Source: Bdellovibrionota bacterium (lineage in GTDB: Bacteria; Bdellovibrionota; Bdellovibrionia; Bdellovibrionales; Bdellovibrionaceae). From it: 64,000 bases of DNA. Position 1 is the stretch's first letter. Every line of letters begins with the position of its first letter. Location of the stretch: contig CAUJGP010000012.1 in the NCBI GenBank assembly GCA_963170155.1, positions 23,047 through 87,046 on the forward strand, in the 5' to 3' direction. Positions 51,203 to 59,854 of this stretch are shown here, one piece after another. The position numbers and the translations under genes are program-made. The notes beneath the pieces are model-generated. The model was not told the origin of the DNA. It saw nothing but the letters and a program-made list of their open reading frames with translations, and did no database searches.

Positions 51203-52957
51203 CTATCTTTCAAATCGAAAACGACGATCAACCCAATCATAAACTTGATGCCAAACCAAACGATTGAACCCCACAACAATCGCCACCATGGCCACAAGAG
51301 ATCCAACCAAAAGCGAAAAGTTCCCTTGAGCCGTGGCTTCACTGATCAAGGCTCCCAACCCCATCGTGGAATAAACCTGATGTTTATACGTGATGTATTC
51401 CGCCACAATACTGGCATTCCAAGCACCACCCGCCGCAGTGACGAGTCCTGTCACTAAATTAGGAAGAATCGATGGAATATAGAGGTTCTTCCAGGTGTCG
51501 ACTTTCGACAATCCCACCAACATAAAAGTTTCTCGCAACTCCCGAGAAATCATTGTAGCTCCCGCTAAAACATTAAAGAGCACATACCATTGCACACCCA
51601 GCAGCATCAAAATGCCACTTCCTACTCCCAAACCAATGTTAAAATATTGGAATGCCACTAAAACAAGAGGATATAAAATGGGTGCTGGAAACGATGCTGC
51701 TAACTGAATTAAAGGCTGAAAAAGACGAGTTCGCTCCGTGGACAAACCTACCCACAACCCAAAAGGAACAGTCCAAAGAATTGAAATCAAGAGACAGCCT
51801 AACACTCTTAAAAGAGTTAAGCCTGTGGATTTTAAGATCAGAAATCCCTCATCAATAGTCACTCCCTCCAAAAATTGAAATATTTGGCTCGAAACCCAGA
51901 GAGCAAAAATAAGGCTGATTAAAACAAACAGTCGATTAAAAACTCTAAAGTGGCTCAACCACTCAATGTCATCTAAATAAGCCCATTGCCGATGAAACCA
52001 CTGTTGAAGAGTGCCCCGTTTCTTCTTTTTTTGAGGCCCATGAAACTGCGGAGACCAAATAAACTTCAACAGTCGATCCACGACTCTTACAATTTTCGAC
52101 TCTTGCAATAAAAGTTGCATGAAAGGAATTTCTTGATACACCTCGGGAGCTTCATCCACTCGAAATCGTCGCGTCCAAGCAATGATCGGTCTCCAGATAA
52201 TAAAATCCATCCCCAGGATCAAAATAATCATTGCCACAAAACCACCCACCATGGCCTGAGTATTCCCTTGTTCAATCGCCACAGCCATGTACGATCCCAA
52301 GCCTGGCAAACGAAATTCTTTTCCTCCTAGAGTAAAAGCTTCGCAAACCGTGAGAAAAAACCATCCTCCCGCCATTGACATCAAACTGTTCCACGCAAGA
52401 CCGCTGGCGGAAAAAGGCAATTCAATCAATAAAAATTTTTGCCACCAAGACAAATTCACATTGGCGCTCATCTCATGAAAATGCTTGGGCAAGAATTTCA
52501 TAGATGAGTAAAAACTAAAGGCTAAATTCCAAACCTGACTCGTGAAAATCATCAGGATACAAGCCAATTCAAGACCTAAATTGCTCTTGGAAAAAACACT
52601 CAATAAACCAAGCACGAGTCCAGGTAAAAAGCCAATCACTGGAATTGATTGTCCGATATCCAGAAATGGCAAAATAATTTGCTCCGCTCTTCGATAACGA
52701 GCCGCTAAATAGCCCAAAACAAGACTAGAGAACAATGAAAGCAAATAGGCCAAGCTCGCCCGAGTTAAAGATAAAATACCGTATTTAGGGAGAGCCCAAT
52801 AGCTCAATTCAATATCAATTCGAGGTTGAAGCTCCCCCGTCCATCTTTGAGCGGTGAGAACAGAACCATAAATTAAGAATCCGATGATCCCCATCACCAG
52901 AAGATCAACAAAATGAAAATGTCTAAAGATAGGTCTTTTTATCGTTGTTGAGATCAC
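51203..52957 (-). CDS. Duplicated permease of a NitT/TauT-like ABC transporter
   Basis: 584 residues made of two permease halves. Each half has the BPD_transp_1 fold with about six membrane segments. The EAA loops are seen as FHEMSANVNLSWWQKFLLIELPFS... in the first and LRETFMLVGLSKVDTWKNLYIPS in the second. The fused arrangement with a C-terminally extended ATPase is the duplicated anion-type permease group. No periplasmic substrate-binding protein is adjacent, so it may use an unlinked one or export. The GTG start lacks a clear ribosome site. Confidence 0.83.
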   Translation of the reverse strand: MISTTIKRPIFRHFHFVDLLVMGIIGFLIYGSVLTAQRWTGELQPRIDIELSYWALPKYGILSLTRASLAYLLSLFSSLVLGYLAARYRRAEQIILPFLDIGQSIPVIGFLPGLVLGLLSVFSKSNLGLELACILMIFTSQVWNLAFSFYSSMKFLPKHFHEMSANVNLSWWQKFLLIELPFSASGLAWNSLMSMAGGWFFLTVCEAFTLGGKEFRLPGLGSYMAVAIEQGNTQAMVGGFVAMIILILGMDFIIWRPIIAWTRRFRVDEAPEVYQEIPFMQLLLQESKIVRVVDRLLKFIWSPQFHGPQKKKKRGTLQQWFHRQWAYLDDIEWLSHFRVFNRLFVLISLIFALWVSSQIFQFLEGVTIDEGFLILKSTGLTLLRVLGCLLISILWTVPFGLWVGLSTERTRLFQPLIQLAASFPAPILYPLVLVAFQYFNIGLGVGSGILMLLGVQWYVLFNVLAGATMISRELRETFMLVGLSKVDTWKNLYIPSILPNLVTGLVTAAGGAWNASIVAEYITYKHQVYSTMGLGALISEATAQGNFSLLVGSLVAMVAIVVGFNRLVWHQVYDWVDRRFRFER

Positions 52958-52988
52958 GAGAAAAAAATAACAAAAATTAAAACAAGTG

Positions 52989-53633
52989 TCAGGCTATATG
53001 TTTGATGATTTTATCATTTGTTTCAGGATCAGATTCTCTTTGCCAAAGAGGGTGGGCTTCTAAGAAAATTTTTACCAATTGTGAATCAAATTGAGATCCT
53101 GCGTATTTATTTAATTCAGCATAGGCCACTTCTTTGCTTAAACCCTGACGATAACTTCGAGATTGAGTCATGGCATCGTAAGTATCCACCACTAAAATAA
53201 CTCGAGCCACGAGTGGAATTTGATCTCCAGATAATCTGTCAGGGTAACCTGTTCCATCCACCCATTCATGGTGACTTCTCACTGGAGACAGTAAATCCTT
53301 AAAAAAAGGCTCGTCGGCTAAAGCCTGAACGATCTGTTCACTGTACTCAGGGTGTTTTTTGACAATTTTAAACTCTTCTGGATCTAACTTTGCTGGTTTA
53401 TGAAGAACAACCTGAGGGACCGCGATTTTTCCTACATCGTGAAACAATCCAGAAAACTCAGCTACTTTTTGCTCATACTCACTTAAACCGGCATCTCGTG
53501 ACAAGCGACGGGAATACTCTCCCACACGACAACAATGATAAAAAGTCAAAGGGTCAACAACCTTTAAAGATTGTAAGAGAGCCCTTGCCATTTTATAGAC
53601 AGACGATGGAATATCTTTTTTTACCACGACCAA
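52989..53633 (-). CDS. HD-GYP domain phosphodiesterase-like protein
   Basis: 214 residues. The domain has FHDVGKIAVPQVVLHKPAKL, KKHPEYSEQIVQAL, RSHHEWVDGTGYPDRLSGDQIPLVARVILVVDTYDAMT, which give the HD pair, the HHE and the GYP motif of c-di-GMP phosphodiesterases. No receiver, PAS or membrane region is attached; the first 30 residues are a short helix. It should cut c-di-GMP, a main lifestyle signal in predatory Bdellovibrio, or bind partner proteins. The start may be TTG (ending at 53633) or the GTG two codons later, both near GAGG. Confidence 0.87.
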   Translation of the reverse strand: MVVVKKDIPSSVYKMARALLQSLKVVDPLTFYHCCRVGEYSRRLSRDAGLSEYEQKVAEFSGLFHDVGKIAVPQVVLHKPAKLDPEEFKIVKKHPEYSEQIVQALADEPFFKDLLSPVRSHHEWVDGTGYPDRLSGDQIPLVARVILVVDTYDAMTQSRSYRQGLSKEVAYAELNKYAGSQFDSQLVKIFLEAHPLWQRESDPETNDKIIKHIA

Positions 53634-53813
53634 GTACCTCTTGATTTTTATCGGAATTTTTTACAATTACTTAAACCTCAATATTCGGCTCTAAAAATAT
53701 AAATAGGTGGGCGTGACCAAAAGTACTTTTTCTCAAATCAATACAAAATTAGGTCACCACGCTTTAATCTGCCCTTCTTGACCTATTTTCAAACTTCATC
53801 TAACTTAAAAATA

Positions 53814-53875
53814 GGCAATGACATTGCCCCTGACGAGGTGAACCGTACCAGGTGAGAAAAGACGGCTCTTTAACA
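53814..53875 (+). promoter_or_regulatory. Guanidine-III riboswitch (ykkC-III/PRE4) upstream of the SMR gene
   Basis: The sequence from CCTG (53829-53832) through ACGAGGTG (53833-53840), ACCGTA (53842-53847), CCAGG (53848-53852) to AAGACGG (53859-53865) follows the conserved guanidine-III consensus almost base for base. P1 pairs CCTG with CAGG (53849-53852), and the pseudoknot pairs CCGT (53843-53846) with ACGG (53862-53865). An additional 6-bp hairpin (GGCAAT 53814-53819, ATTGCC 53823-53828) stands just 5' of it. The ribosome site AAAGGAG begins about 10 bases after the pseudoknot, so ligand binding should free or block translation initiation. Confidence 0.9.
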
Positions 53876-53886
53876 AAGGAGTTCCT

Positions 53887-54216
53887 ATGTCTGTCACTTC
53901 ATCTTGGATTGTTCTCATTATTGCTGGCCTCTTCGAAATTTGTTGGGCCATTGGTCTTAAATACACAGAGGGTTTTACTAAACTCGTCCCCAGCGTTTTC
54001 ACTCTCATCACTTTAGCCATGAGTATGTTCTTATTAGCTCGTGCAAGCCAAACCTTGCCCATTGGAACAGCTTATGGTGTTTGGGTTGGAATTGGAGCTT
54101 TGGGCGCCGCCTTGCTTGGAATCATTTTATTCAAGGAACCAGCAACACCTTCTCGTCTTTTTTTTCTGGGACTTTTACTTGTATCCATCATCGGATTAAA
54201 AATAACGAGTCAATAA
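53887..54216 (+). CDS. gdx: SugE/Gdx-type small multidrug resistance protein, guanidinium exporter
   Basis: 109 residues with four membrane helices. AGLFEICWAIGLKYTEGFTKL has the membrane-embedded Glu and the W-A-I-G-L-K-Y pattern of the SugE/Gdx branch, and GTAYGVWVGIGALGAALLGIILFKEP is the conserved helix 3-4 region. Gdx exports guanidinium by proton antiport as a dual-topology dimer. The guanidine-III riboswitch just before it makes this assignment firm. Monocistronic; AAAGGAG at 53875-53881 before the ATG. Confidence 0.93.
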   Translation: MSVTSSWIVLIIAGLFEICWAIGLKYTEGFTKLVPSVFTLITLAMSMFLLARASQTLPIGTAYGVWVGIGALGAALLGIILFKEPATPSRLFFLGLLLVSIIGLKITSQ

Positions 54217-54263
54217 TGAGGCTTATTTCATGATTCCAATAAAAGTAATCATGGTTTTTTTCA

Positions 54264-54695
54264 TCAGCCCCTTTGATATTTTTTAATTTCATTTAAAATG
54301 GTGGTTAAGGCTGCTTTATAAAAATCATGGGAATTACGGTCGGATTTTTGAATGGCACGATCAAAGGCTTCACGAATTGCCTCCAGCGAACTTCCAGGAA
54401 TCAGTCCTAGCACTTCATAAGCATCCCAAGTATGCCCATTGTATACAAATATGGGATTCACCTCTTTGAGATGTTGAGATTGAAGCTCTCCCAATGTTTC
54501 ACCTCTTCCTAACGAGGGCCGATGGGGCTTTGATGACAATGCCTCAAAGTCCTGAGCTTTTTTAGACATCGTTAACTTCAAAAGAGTCGAAGACTTCCCT
54601 CCGCTTCGTCCCCAAAAAAACAAACCAACAAAACCGACAACAAGCAAAAAATTAAGGATTAGAAACTGTTCTGGCGTCACTCTGTCTTCACTCAA
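54264..54695 (-). CDS. Membrane-anchored protein with degenerate J-like domain
   Basis: 143 residues with one N-terminal membrane helix (FLILNFLLVVGFVGLFFWG). The C-terminal 60 residues contain WDAYEVLGLIPGSSLEAIREAFDRAIQKSD, which resembles helix I-II of a J domain (DYYEVLGL...IRKAYRK). The HPD tripeptide that activates DnaK is absent. It may be a J-like binding module with no co-chaperone activity. The start is a TTG; no clear ribosome site with normal spacing. Confidence 0.55.
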   Translation of the reverse strand: MSEDRVTPEQFLILNFLLVVGFVGLFFWGRSGGKSSTLLKLTMSKKAQDFEALSSKPHRPSLGRGETLGELQSQHLKEVNPIFVYNGHTWDAYEVLGLIPGSSLEAIREAFDRAIQKSDRNSHDFYKAALTTILNEIKKYQRG

Positions 54696-55068
54696 CCTCT
54701 CTTAATGTAGCAGTACAGAAAGTCTCTTTTGCAACAATGACTAAACAGTAGCTTCGCTGTCGCAAAAATCTCATTGGGGACACCGATTTATTACACTCCC
54801 TCCAACAAAAAAAATCAAGTGAGCAAACTCGACCCAGTTTTACCAAGCCTTAACCTCTTCACCATTGGATCCTCTTATGCTTTCTGAGAAACGAAACGTC
54901 TTTTTTTGATATTTCCTCAGGAGTCCCTCTTTCTGCTACCCAGACTCTTATTTCAATGCTAACGATTCCAATGAGTCGCTGTCGCGAATTGCGATTTTCA
55001 ATGTCGGCCCATTAAAGATTCATCGAAATAAACTGAACACAATCTTCTCACAAGGAGCCTTAAGGTTT
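54696..55068. other. Intergenic region, 373 bases
   Basis: No RNA, terminator or gene was recognised. It should carry divergent promoters for the J-like gene and the Mrp gene. An AAGGAG lies about 16 bases before the Mrp ATG, and a nearer AAGG also occurs. Confidence 0.35.
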
Positions 55069-55884
55069 ATGAATAACCCTTTTAATCAACAAGCCCCTAT
55101 CCCAGGAATCAAAAAAGTCATTGTTATCAGTTCAGGAAAGGGGGGCGTTGGCAAAAGTACCGTAGCCACAAACTTAGCTTTGGCCCTTGGTCAAAAATAT
55201 AAAGTAGGATTACTTGATGCGGATATCTATGGCCCTAGTCTTCCTCGCCTGACAGGAACTTTACATCAAAAGCCTGCCATCAGCCCTGAAGGAAAAATAG
55301 AACCTATTTCCCGATACAATCTTAAACTGATGAGTATTGGTTATCTTGTTAATGAAGCCTCTGCCGTTGTATGGAGAGGACCTATGCTTTTCAAAGCCAT
55401 TGACCAATTTCTTCGCGATGTGCTCTGGGCTCCATTAGACGTATTAGTCATTGATCTTCCTCCTGGCACAGGAGACATCCCTCTCAGCCTCGCCCAAAAG
55501 ATTCCACTGACAGGAGCTGTGATTGTTTCGACTCCTCAAAATATTGCTTTCATGGATGCAAAAAAATCGATTGATATGTTTGAACGTGTTCAAGTTCCAA
55601 TTTTAGGTCTTGTTGAAAATATGTCCTACATGCTCAATCCAGAGACTCAACAACGAATACAAATGTATCCTAAAGGTGAACTGGATCTCTTTATTCAATC
55701 TAAAAATATCGTTAAACTGGGAGAAATTCCTTTTCATCCATCAGTCAGTCTCGCCTGTGAAGCAGGGGTTCCTATTGTAGAGTCCAACAATCATGGTATT
55801 GAAGCCACCGCATTTAAGAGTATTGCTGATAAAATAGCCTCTAAGCTTTTTTCAGAGGATTCTTTTGCTGCTCCCACGCTTTAG
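55069..55884 (+). CDS. Mrp/ApbC-like P-loop ATPase without the CxxC motif
   Basis: 271 residues. VIVISSGKGGVGKSTVATNLALAL is the deviant Walker A with the signature Lys, DADIYGPSLPRL and VLVIDLPPGTGDIPLSLAQ complete the MinD/Mrp site. Normal Mrp carries CPxC after ENMSYF for a bridging iron-sulfur cluster; here that position reads ENMSYMLNPETQQ and no Cys pair is present. The N-terminal DUF59 domain is also absent. It may no longer carry an iron-sulfur cluster. The 3' end overlaps the convergent glycosyltransferase by 44 bases. Confidence 0.85.
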   Translation: MNNPFNQQAPIPGIKKVIVISSGKGGVGKSTVATNLALALGQKYKVGLLDADIYGPSLPRLTGTLHQKPAISPEGKIEPISRYNLKLMSIGYLVNEASAVVWRGPMLFKAIDQFLRDVLWAPLDVLVIDLPPGTGDIPLSLAQKIPLTGAVIVSTPQNIAFMDAKKSIDMFERVQVPILGLVENMSYMLNPETQQRIQMYPKGELDLFIQSKNIVKLGEIPFHPSVSLACEAGVPIVESNNHGIEATAFKSIADKIASKLFSEDSFAAPTL

Positions 55885-56644
55885 CATACTTTAAAAAATA
55901 AGAATAAGCGCCCCCCAAAGCTGTAATATAGCCTGGGATTCCATCACGGAATCCCCGTTTAACAAGGTAAAGCTCAAGGAATTTAATCCATGGCTTCACT
56001 ACCAGTTGCCACAAAGAAATTCGGTGACCTTTTTGAATCAAGATCTCAGCGCCTAAGCTAGAATATTTATTATTTGTTTGAATTTGATCTGAAAGGTTCT
56101 CAAAGGGATAATGGTTCAAGGGGCTTTTGAGTGCCCCAATTCCCTCCCCTCGAACTGACTCATGCAAGGCATCCTCAGACCAATTGAGCTTTGTGCGATT
56201 AAAAAGACGAACTTGAAAATCCGGATACCAACCACCAAAGTACAACCATTTTCCCAGAGAAAATGACCGACGAGGCATTTTATAACCATTTAAACGATGA
56301 GATGGAATTTCGGATTGAGCCAAATGATACATTTCCTGGCAAAGCTCGGTGCTGAGTTCCTCATCAGCATCTAAACAAAGCACCCAATCGTGGAGGGCTA
56401 ATTCAACAGCTCTTCGTTTTTGCAATCCATAACCCCTCCAGGCTTCATCAAAGACTCTTGCTCCTAGACTTAAGGCCAAAGATTTTGTTTGATCAGAACT
56501 GCCACTGTCTAAAACAACAACATCAGAAGCAAAGGGCACAGAACGAATGCACTTTTCAATATTCTTCTCCTCATTCAAAGTTATAATGCACAAAGAGAGA
56601 GGAGCTTTCTTTAATACCACTTCATCCATAACTGAAACCATCAT
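55841..56644 (-). CDS. Family 2 glycosyltransferase (WaaE/KdtX-like)
   Basis: 267 residues. LCIITLNEEKNIEKCI and VVVLDSGSSDQTKSLA open the GT2 fold, and VLCLDADEEL gives the DxD metal motif. GYKMPRRSFSLGKWLYFGGWYPDFQVRLFNR and LHESV match the WaaE/KdtX-type LPS core glucosyltransferases. The C-terminus (IKFLELYLVKRGFRDGIPGYITALGGAYSYFLKY) is an amphipathic or membrane-associated helix. It probably adds a sugar to the LPS inner core, in line with kdsC and rfaE2 elsewhere in the window. No partner genes are adjacent. Confidence 0.85.
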   Translation of the reverse strand: MMVSVMDEVVLKKAPLSLCIITLNEEKNIEKCIRSVPFASDVVVLDSGSSDQTKSLALSLGARVFDEAWRGYGLQKRRAVELALHDWVLCLDADEELSTELCQEMYHLAQSEIPSHRLNGYKMPRRSFSLGKWLYFGGWYPDFQVRLFNRTKLNWSEDALHESVRGEGIGALKSPLNHYPFENLSDQIQTNNKYSSLGAEILIQKGHRISLWQLVVKPWIKFLELYLVKRGFRDGIPGYITALGGAYSYFLKYAKAWEQQKNPLKKA

Positions 56645-56916
56645 AAGTCGTGTCCCTTACCAGGTAAAGCTTTAATAAAGGCATTGAGAACCTCTCTTTC
56701 TCACGGAAGGAGCAGCTCTTCTCGCTCAACTCATCACAAGAAAATCCAATCTGAGATCCATCAATGGCATGATGCAAGCGTGATATATGGTAAAAACTCA
56801 ATATGCAGTCGTGACTATACTTAGTGTGTCAGAAAATTTGTTTATTTTCATTTCTTGTCAAAAAAGAAAGATCTTTGCAAAATTGAATTTGAACTTCAGC
56901 GAAGGATCCCCTCTTT

Positions 56917-57561
56917 ATGCAAATCACTATGAATAGAAAATTCTCTTTTACAAAATTTCGAAGATCAATCTGCCATTTTGTTATCTTGCTCTTATCACCT
57001 CTTCCTGCTCTCTCGTTTTTGAGCACTATTGATTCAGGAGAGCTTGTTCCTGTAAATCAATATCGTTTAATCTTAGAGCCTCAGATCTCTCCTTATAATT
57101 TAGCGGCTCACTTTGATGCTGGAATTTCAGATTCCTCTCAGTTAAGGGTTTCTTTAGGAGCTGGTGAAAGTGCCACCCACTTTGATTTTTCTGTTAAATA
57201 CATCCCTTACCCTGACATTGATAACCAGCCCGCCATTGGATACAAACTGGGCCTTTTATTCGCCAATGAAAAAGACAACGTCAGCTCTTTGGGGGTAAGA
57301 TTCACTCCCTTAGTCAGCAAGAGATACATGATTGATCAAAATTATTTTACTCCTTATCTAGGACTCCCTCTTGGTGTTAGTGTTCAAAAAAGTACTTCTA
57401 AAACACCTAGCCATTTCGTACTTGGAGTTGAGGTCAGTATGCCAACGGCACCAGATATGCAATTTGGAGCCGAAGTGGGTGCCAACCTCAGAGATAGTTT
57501 TTCGTATATTTCGGCTTTTGTTAGCTTCTATTTTGAACCTTCGGAAACAGAAACAAATTAA
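56917..57561 (+). CDS. Exported beta-barrel-like protein, unknown family
   Basis: 214 residues with a signal peptide (FVILLLSPLPALSFLS). The mature part begins STIDSGELVPVNQYRLILEPQ, then alternating strands (FDAGISDSSQLRVSLGAGES, YIPYPDIDNQPAIGYKLGLLF, SYISAFVSFYFEPSE). It looks like a small outer-membrane barrel. The ATG at 56917 or one at 56929 may start it. It is 31 bases upstream of mreB and could be in its operon. Confidence 0.65.
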   Translation: MQITMNRKFSFTKFRRSICHFVILLLSPLPALSFLSTIDSGELVPVNQYRLILEPQISPYNLAAHFDAGISDSSQLRVSLGAGESATHFDFSVKYIPYPDIDNQPAIGYKLGLLFANEKDNVSSLGVRFTPLVSKRYMIDQNYFTPYLGLPLGVSVQKSTSKTPSHFVLGVEVSMPTAPDMQFGAEVGANLRDSFSYISAFVSFYFEPSETETN

Positions 57562-57592
57562 CTCACGGATGAATTAATGGAGAAAACTCACT

Positions 57593-58672
57593 ATGGTCCT
57601 TTCACTTTTTAAGTCTTCTGGTGCCCCCGATATTTATCTTGATCTTGGGACCATGAACACAAGGCTGGTGATCAAAAACCGAGGCCTCGTCGTCAATGAA
57701 CCTTCTGTCATCGCTTTCACAACCGGTCGACACGGAAAAAAAAATATCATTGCTGTAGGGAACGAAGCCATAGAGCAAGTAAATAAAACACCTGGTAATT
57801 TGTTTTTAGGACGCCCACTCAAAGAAGGCGTTATCACAGACGTCGATACCACTGAAACAATGATTCGCAGTTTTTTATCGCGGCCAGGAATCTCTCATTG
57901 GCTCACTCGACCTCGAATTATTATGTCTATCCCTCATGGGATTAAAAAAATTGAAAAAGAAGCCGTCGTCTATGCGGGGCGAGCTGCAGGGGCCAGAGAT
58001 GTCATTTTAGCTGAAGAACCAATGGTTGCTGCAATTGGAGCCCAACTTCCTATTCAAGAACCTAAAGGGAGAATGATCATTGATTTTGGCGGCGGCACTT
58101 CTGAAATTGCCATCATTGCCCTTTCTGACATTGTCTACTGTCAAACGCTCAGAACAGGGGGTCAGCAGCTTAATGAAGGCATTGTACAATGGTTGAAAAA
58201 ATACAAAAATGCTATTATTTCAGAGGCTTCTGCTGAACTTCTCAAAGTGGATATTGGCTCGACCTCCCCTATTTCTGAAGTCCAAGTCCGCCGCGTACAA
58301 GCCCGTAATGCCACTTCAGGTTTACCGATGGAACTCGAAGTCAACTCCACTGAAATTTCCATGGCTATTCAGGACTGTGTTGAAGATTTAGTTTTTGGGA
58401 TTAAAAAAGCTCTTGAAAATACGCCCCCAGAACTCCTCTCCGATATTATTGATAGTGGTATTGTTCTGACGGGTGGAGGAAGCCTGTTAAAAAATATTGA
58501 TCGCTATATTCAAGATCAAATTAAAATATCAGTGCATCGAACGAATGACCCTCTTACAACCATTGCAAAGGGGGGCGAAATTCTTTTGAATTCGCCTGCA
58601 TTATTGGACAGTATCCAGCTTCCAATTGAAGAAGACACTGAACCAACTGCGAGACGCTCTCAGTTTTATTAA
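57593..58672 (+). CDS. mreB: MreB-like actin homologue (stand-alone)
   Basis: 359 residues. The actin-fold ATP motifs are DIYLDLGTMNTRLVIKNRG (phosphate 1), PKGRMIIDFGGGTSEIAII (phosphate 2) and IDSGIVLTGGGSLLKNIDRY (adenosine). IPHGIKKIEKEAVVYAGRAAGARDVILAEEPMVAAIGA is typical of MreB. It is not followed by mreC and mreD, as a canonical rod-shape locus would be. Bdellovibrio is known to have two MreB proteins, and this may be the second. Residues SQFY end the protein; the C-terminus has a short disordered tail. Confidence 0.9.
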   Translation: MVLSLFKSSGAPDIYLDLGTMNTRLVIKNRGLVVNEPSVIAFTTGRHGKKNIIAVGNEAIEQVNKTPGNLFLGRPLKEGVITDVDTTETMIRSFLSRPGISHWLTRPRIIMSIPHGIKKIEKEAVVYAGRAAGARDVILAEEPMVAAIGAQLPIQEPKGRMIIDFGGGTSEIAIIALSDIVYCQTLRTGGQQLNEGIVQWLKKYKNAIISEASAELLKVDIGSTSPISEVQVRRVQARNATSGLPMELEVNSTEISMAIQDCVEDLVFGIKKALENTPPELLSDIIDSGIVLTGGGSLLKNIDRYIQDQIKISVHRTNDPLTTIAKGGEILLNSPALLDSIQLPIEEDTEPTARRSQFY

Positions 58673-58708
58673 AAAAAGGTTCAGCTCCTCACTCGTTATC
58701 TCTGTTTT

Positions 58709-59482
58709 TTAATAAACATCAAAGCGAACCAGTTTACCTTTGATTTGAAATTTTGGTTTTTCCAATAGCGGTGGAGCTTTAACAGGCCTTTTCACCACCA
58801 CTCGCTTAACCTTGAGACTCAACGCCTTCATCAATAAAGATAAGCTCTCTTCATGGCTGCCATTCATTTCACGTAAAGCTTGTACTTCTTTGCTTGGCAA
58901 CGCTGTTTTATTTTTAGCCGGATACATAGGGTCATAATAAAGAACATCAGGTTGTGAAAAGGATTCATAGCTGTGGGATTGAGCGAGAAACTCTTCGGAA
59001 TCGGCCCAAATAAATTCCAGATGTTGTATTTTATCTTTTCGGATCGAAGAAATGGAGTCCTGGAGAGAGAGCTTGTACGTACGCAAAGCATGACGAAGTA
59101 ATAAAGCCAAATTTTTATTCCGCTCAAAACCTAAAACGTTAAAGCCTGCTCGGGCCAACAAAAAAGAATCCACGGCCAAGCCTGATGTGAGATCCCACAC
59201 ACTTCGGTATCCCAGGTGCCAGCCGCAAGCTCGGCATAAAAGATCCGTCCTGGGAGAAAAAACACGGTGATATTTCTGCTGAGAAAAATCAATTTGTATT
59301 TGAAGTCCAGATTTTAAATAAAGTGTTAAGACATTGTCTCTTAATTCTAAAAAATTTTCGGCTACCCCTGGAGTCTTTTCTCTCTGGAATCCCAACAATC
59401 CAATATCGTTCTGCAATTCTCCATCGAGTGCTTCATCTGAAAAAATAATAACTGTAGAATTTAAAAATCGTTGTTTTTCCAT
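58709..59482 (-). CDS. rsmJ: 16S rRNA m2G1516 methyltransferase RsmJ
   Basis: 257 residues. VWDLTSGLAVDSFLLARAGFNVLGFERNKNLALLLRHAL is motif I with the SAM loop, VLYYDPMYPAKNKTALPSKE the catalytic DPMYP, and KRVVVKRPVKAPPLLEKPKF the conserved end. Length and all blocks fit RsmJ, which methylates G1516. The first 60 residues (LNSTVIIFSDEALDGELQNDIGLL) are the family's variable N-terminus. Converges with mreB. Confidence 0.88.
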   Translation of the reverse strand: MEKQRFLNSTVIIFSDEALDGELQNDIGLLGFQREKTPGVAENFLELRDNVLTLYLKSGLQIQIDFSQQKYHRVFSPRTDLLCRACGWHLGYRSVWDLTSGLAVDSFLLARAGFNVLGFERNKNLALLLRHALRTYKLSLQDSISSIRKDKIQHLEFIWADSEEFLAQSHSYESFSQPDVLYYDPMYPAKNKTALPSKEVQALREMNGSHEESLSLLMKALSLKVKRVVVKRPVKAPPLLEKPKFQIKGKLVRFDVY

Positions 59483-59854
59483 AAAGAACCCAAATAGTTT
59501 TTTATAATAGAATATTAAAAGACGATTAAAAGTTTAAAAAGCACCTATTTTATCACTGAATCTCAAAAATATCAGTGACTCTATCATACTGAAAATCCCA
59601 CAAAAACTCTTTTAAATAGAAAGTCTAAAACTGATTTCTTTTGCTGGTATTAATAAAAGCGAAGCCTCCTCTTATAAGGCTGCTTTTAAGTTAAGCTAAT
59701 ATTGCGCCCACCTCACTCTCCTTGACTTCTCAGCTTATGGAAAACAAAAACTAACTGCCTTAGAAACTCCCAGATTAGATTGAGCTTAACTTAAATCTTC
59801 TGCGCAGCGAGCCAACTATTGATCACGCCTGATGTACATGATCTTGTGGCGAGT
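59483..59854. other. Intergenic region between rsmJ and the split tRNA, 372 bases
   Basis: The only structure seen is a stem at 59655-59687: AAAAGC and AGCCT (with a 2-base bulge) facing AGGCTGCTTTT across 9 bases. It resembles a terminator in form, though no gene on either strand ends nearby. The tRNA promoter must lie in the last 100 bases, but I cannot place it. Confidence 0.35.
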
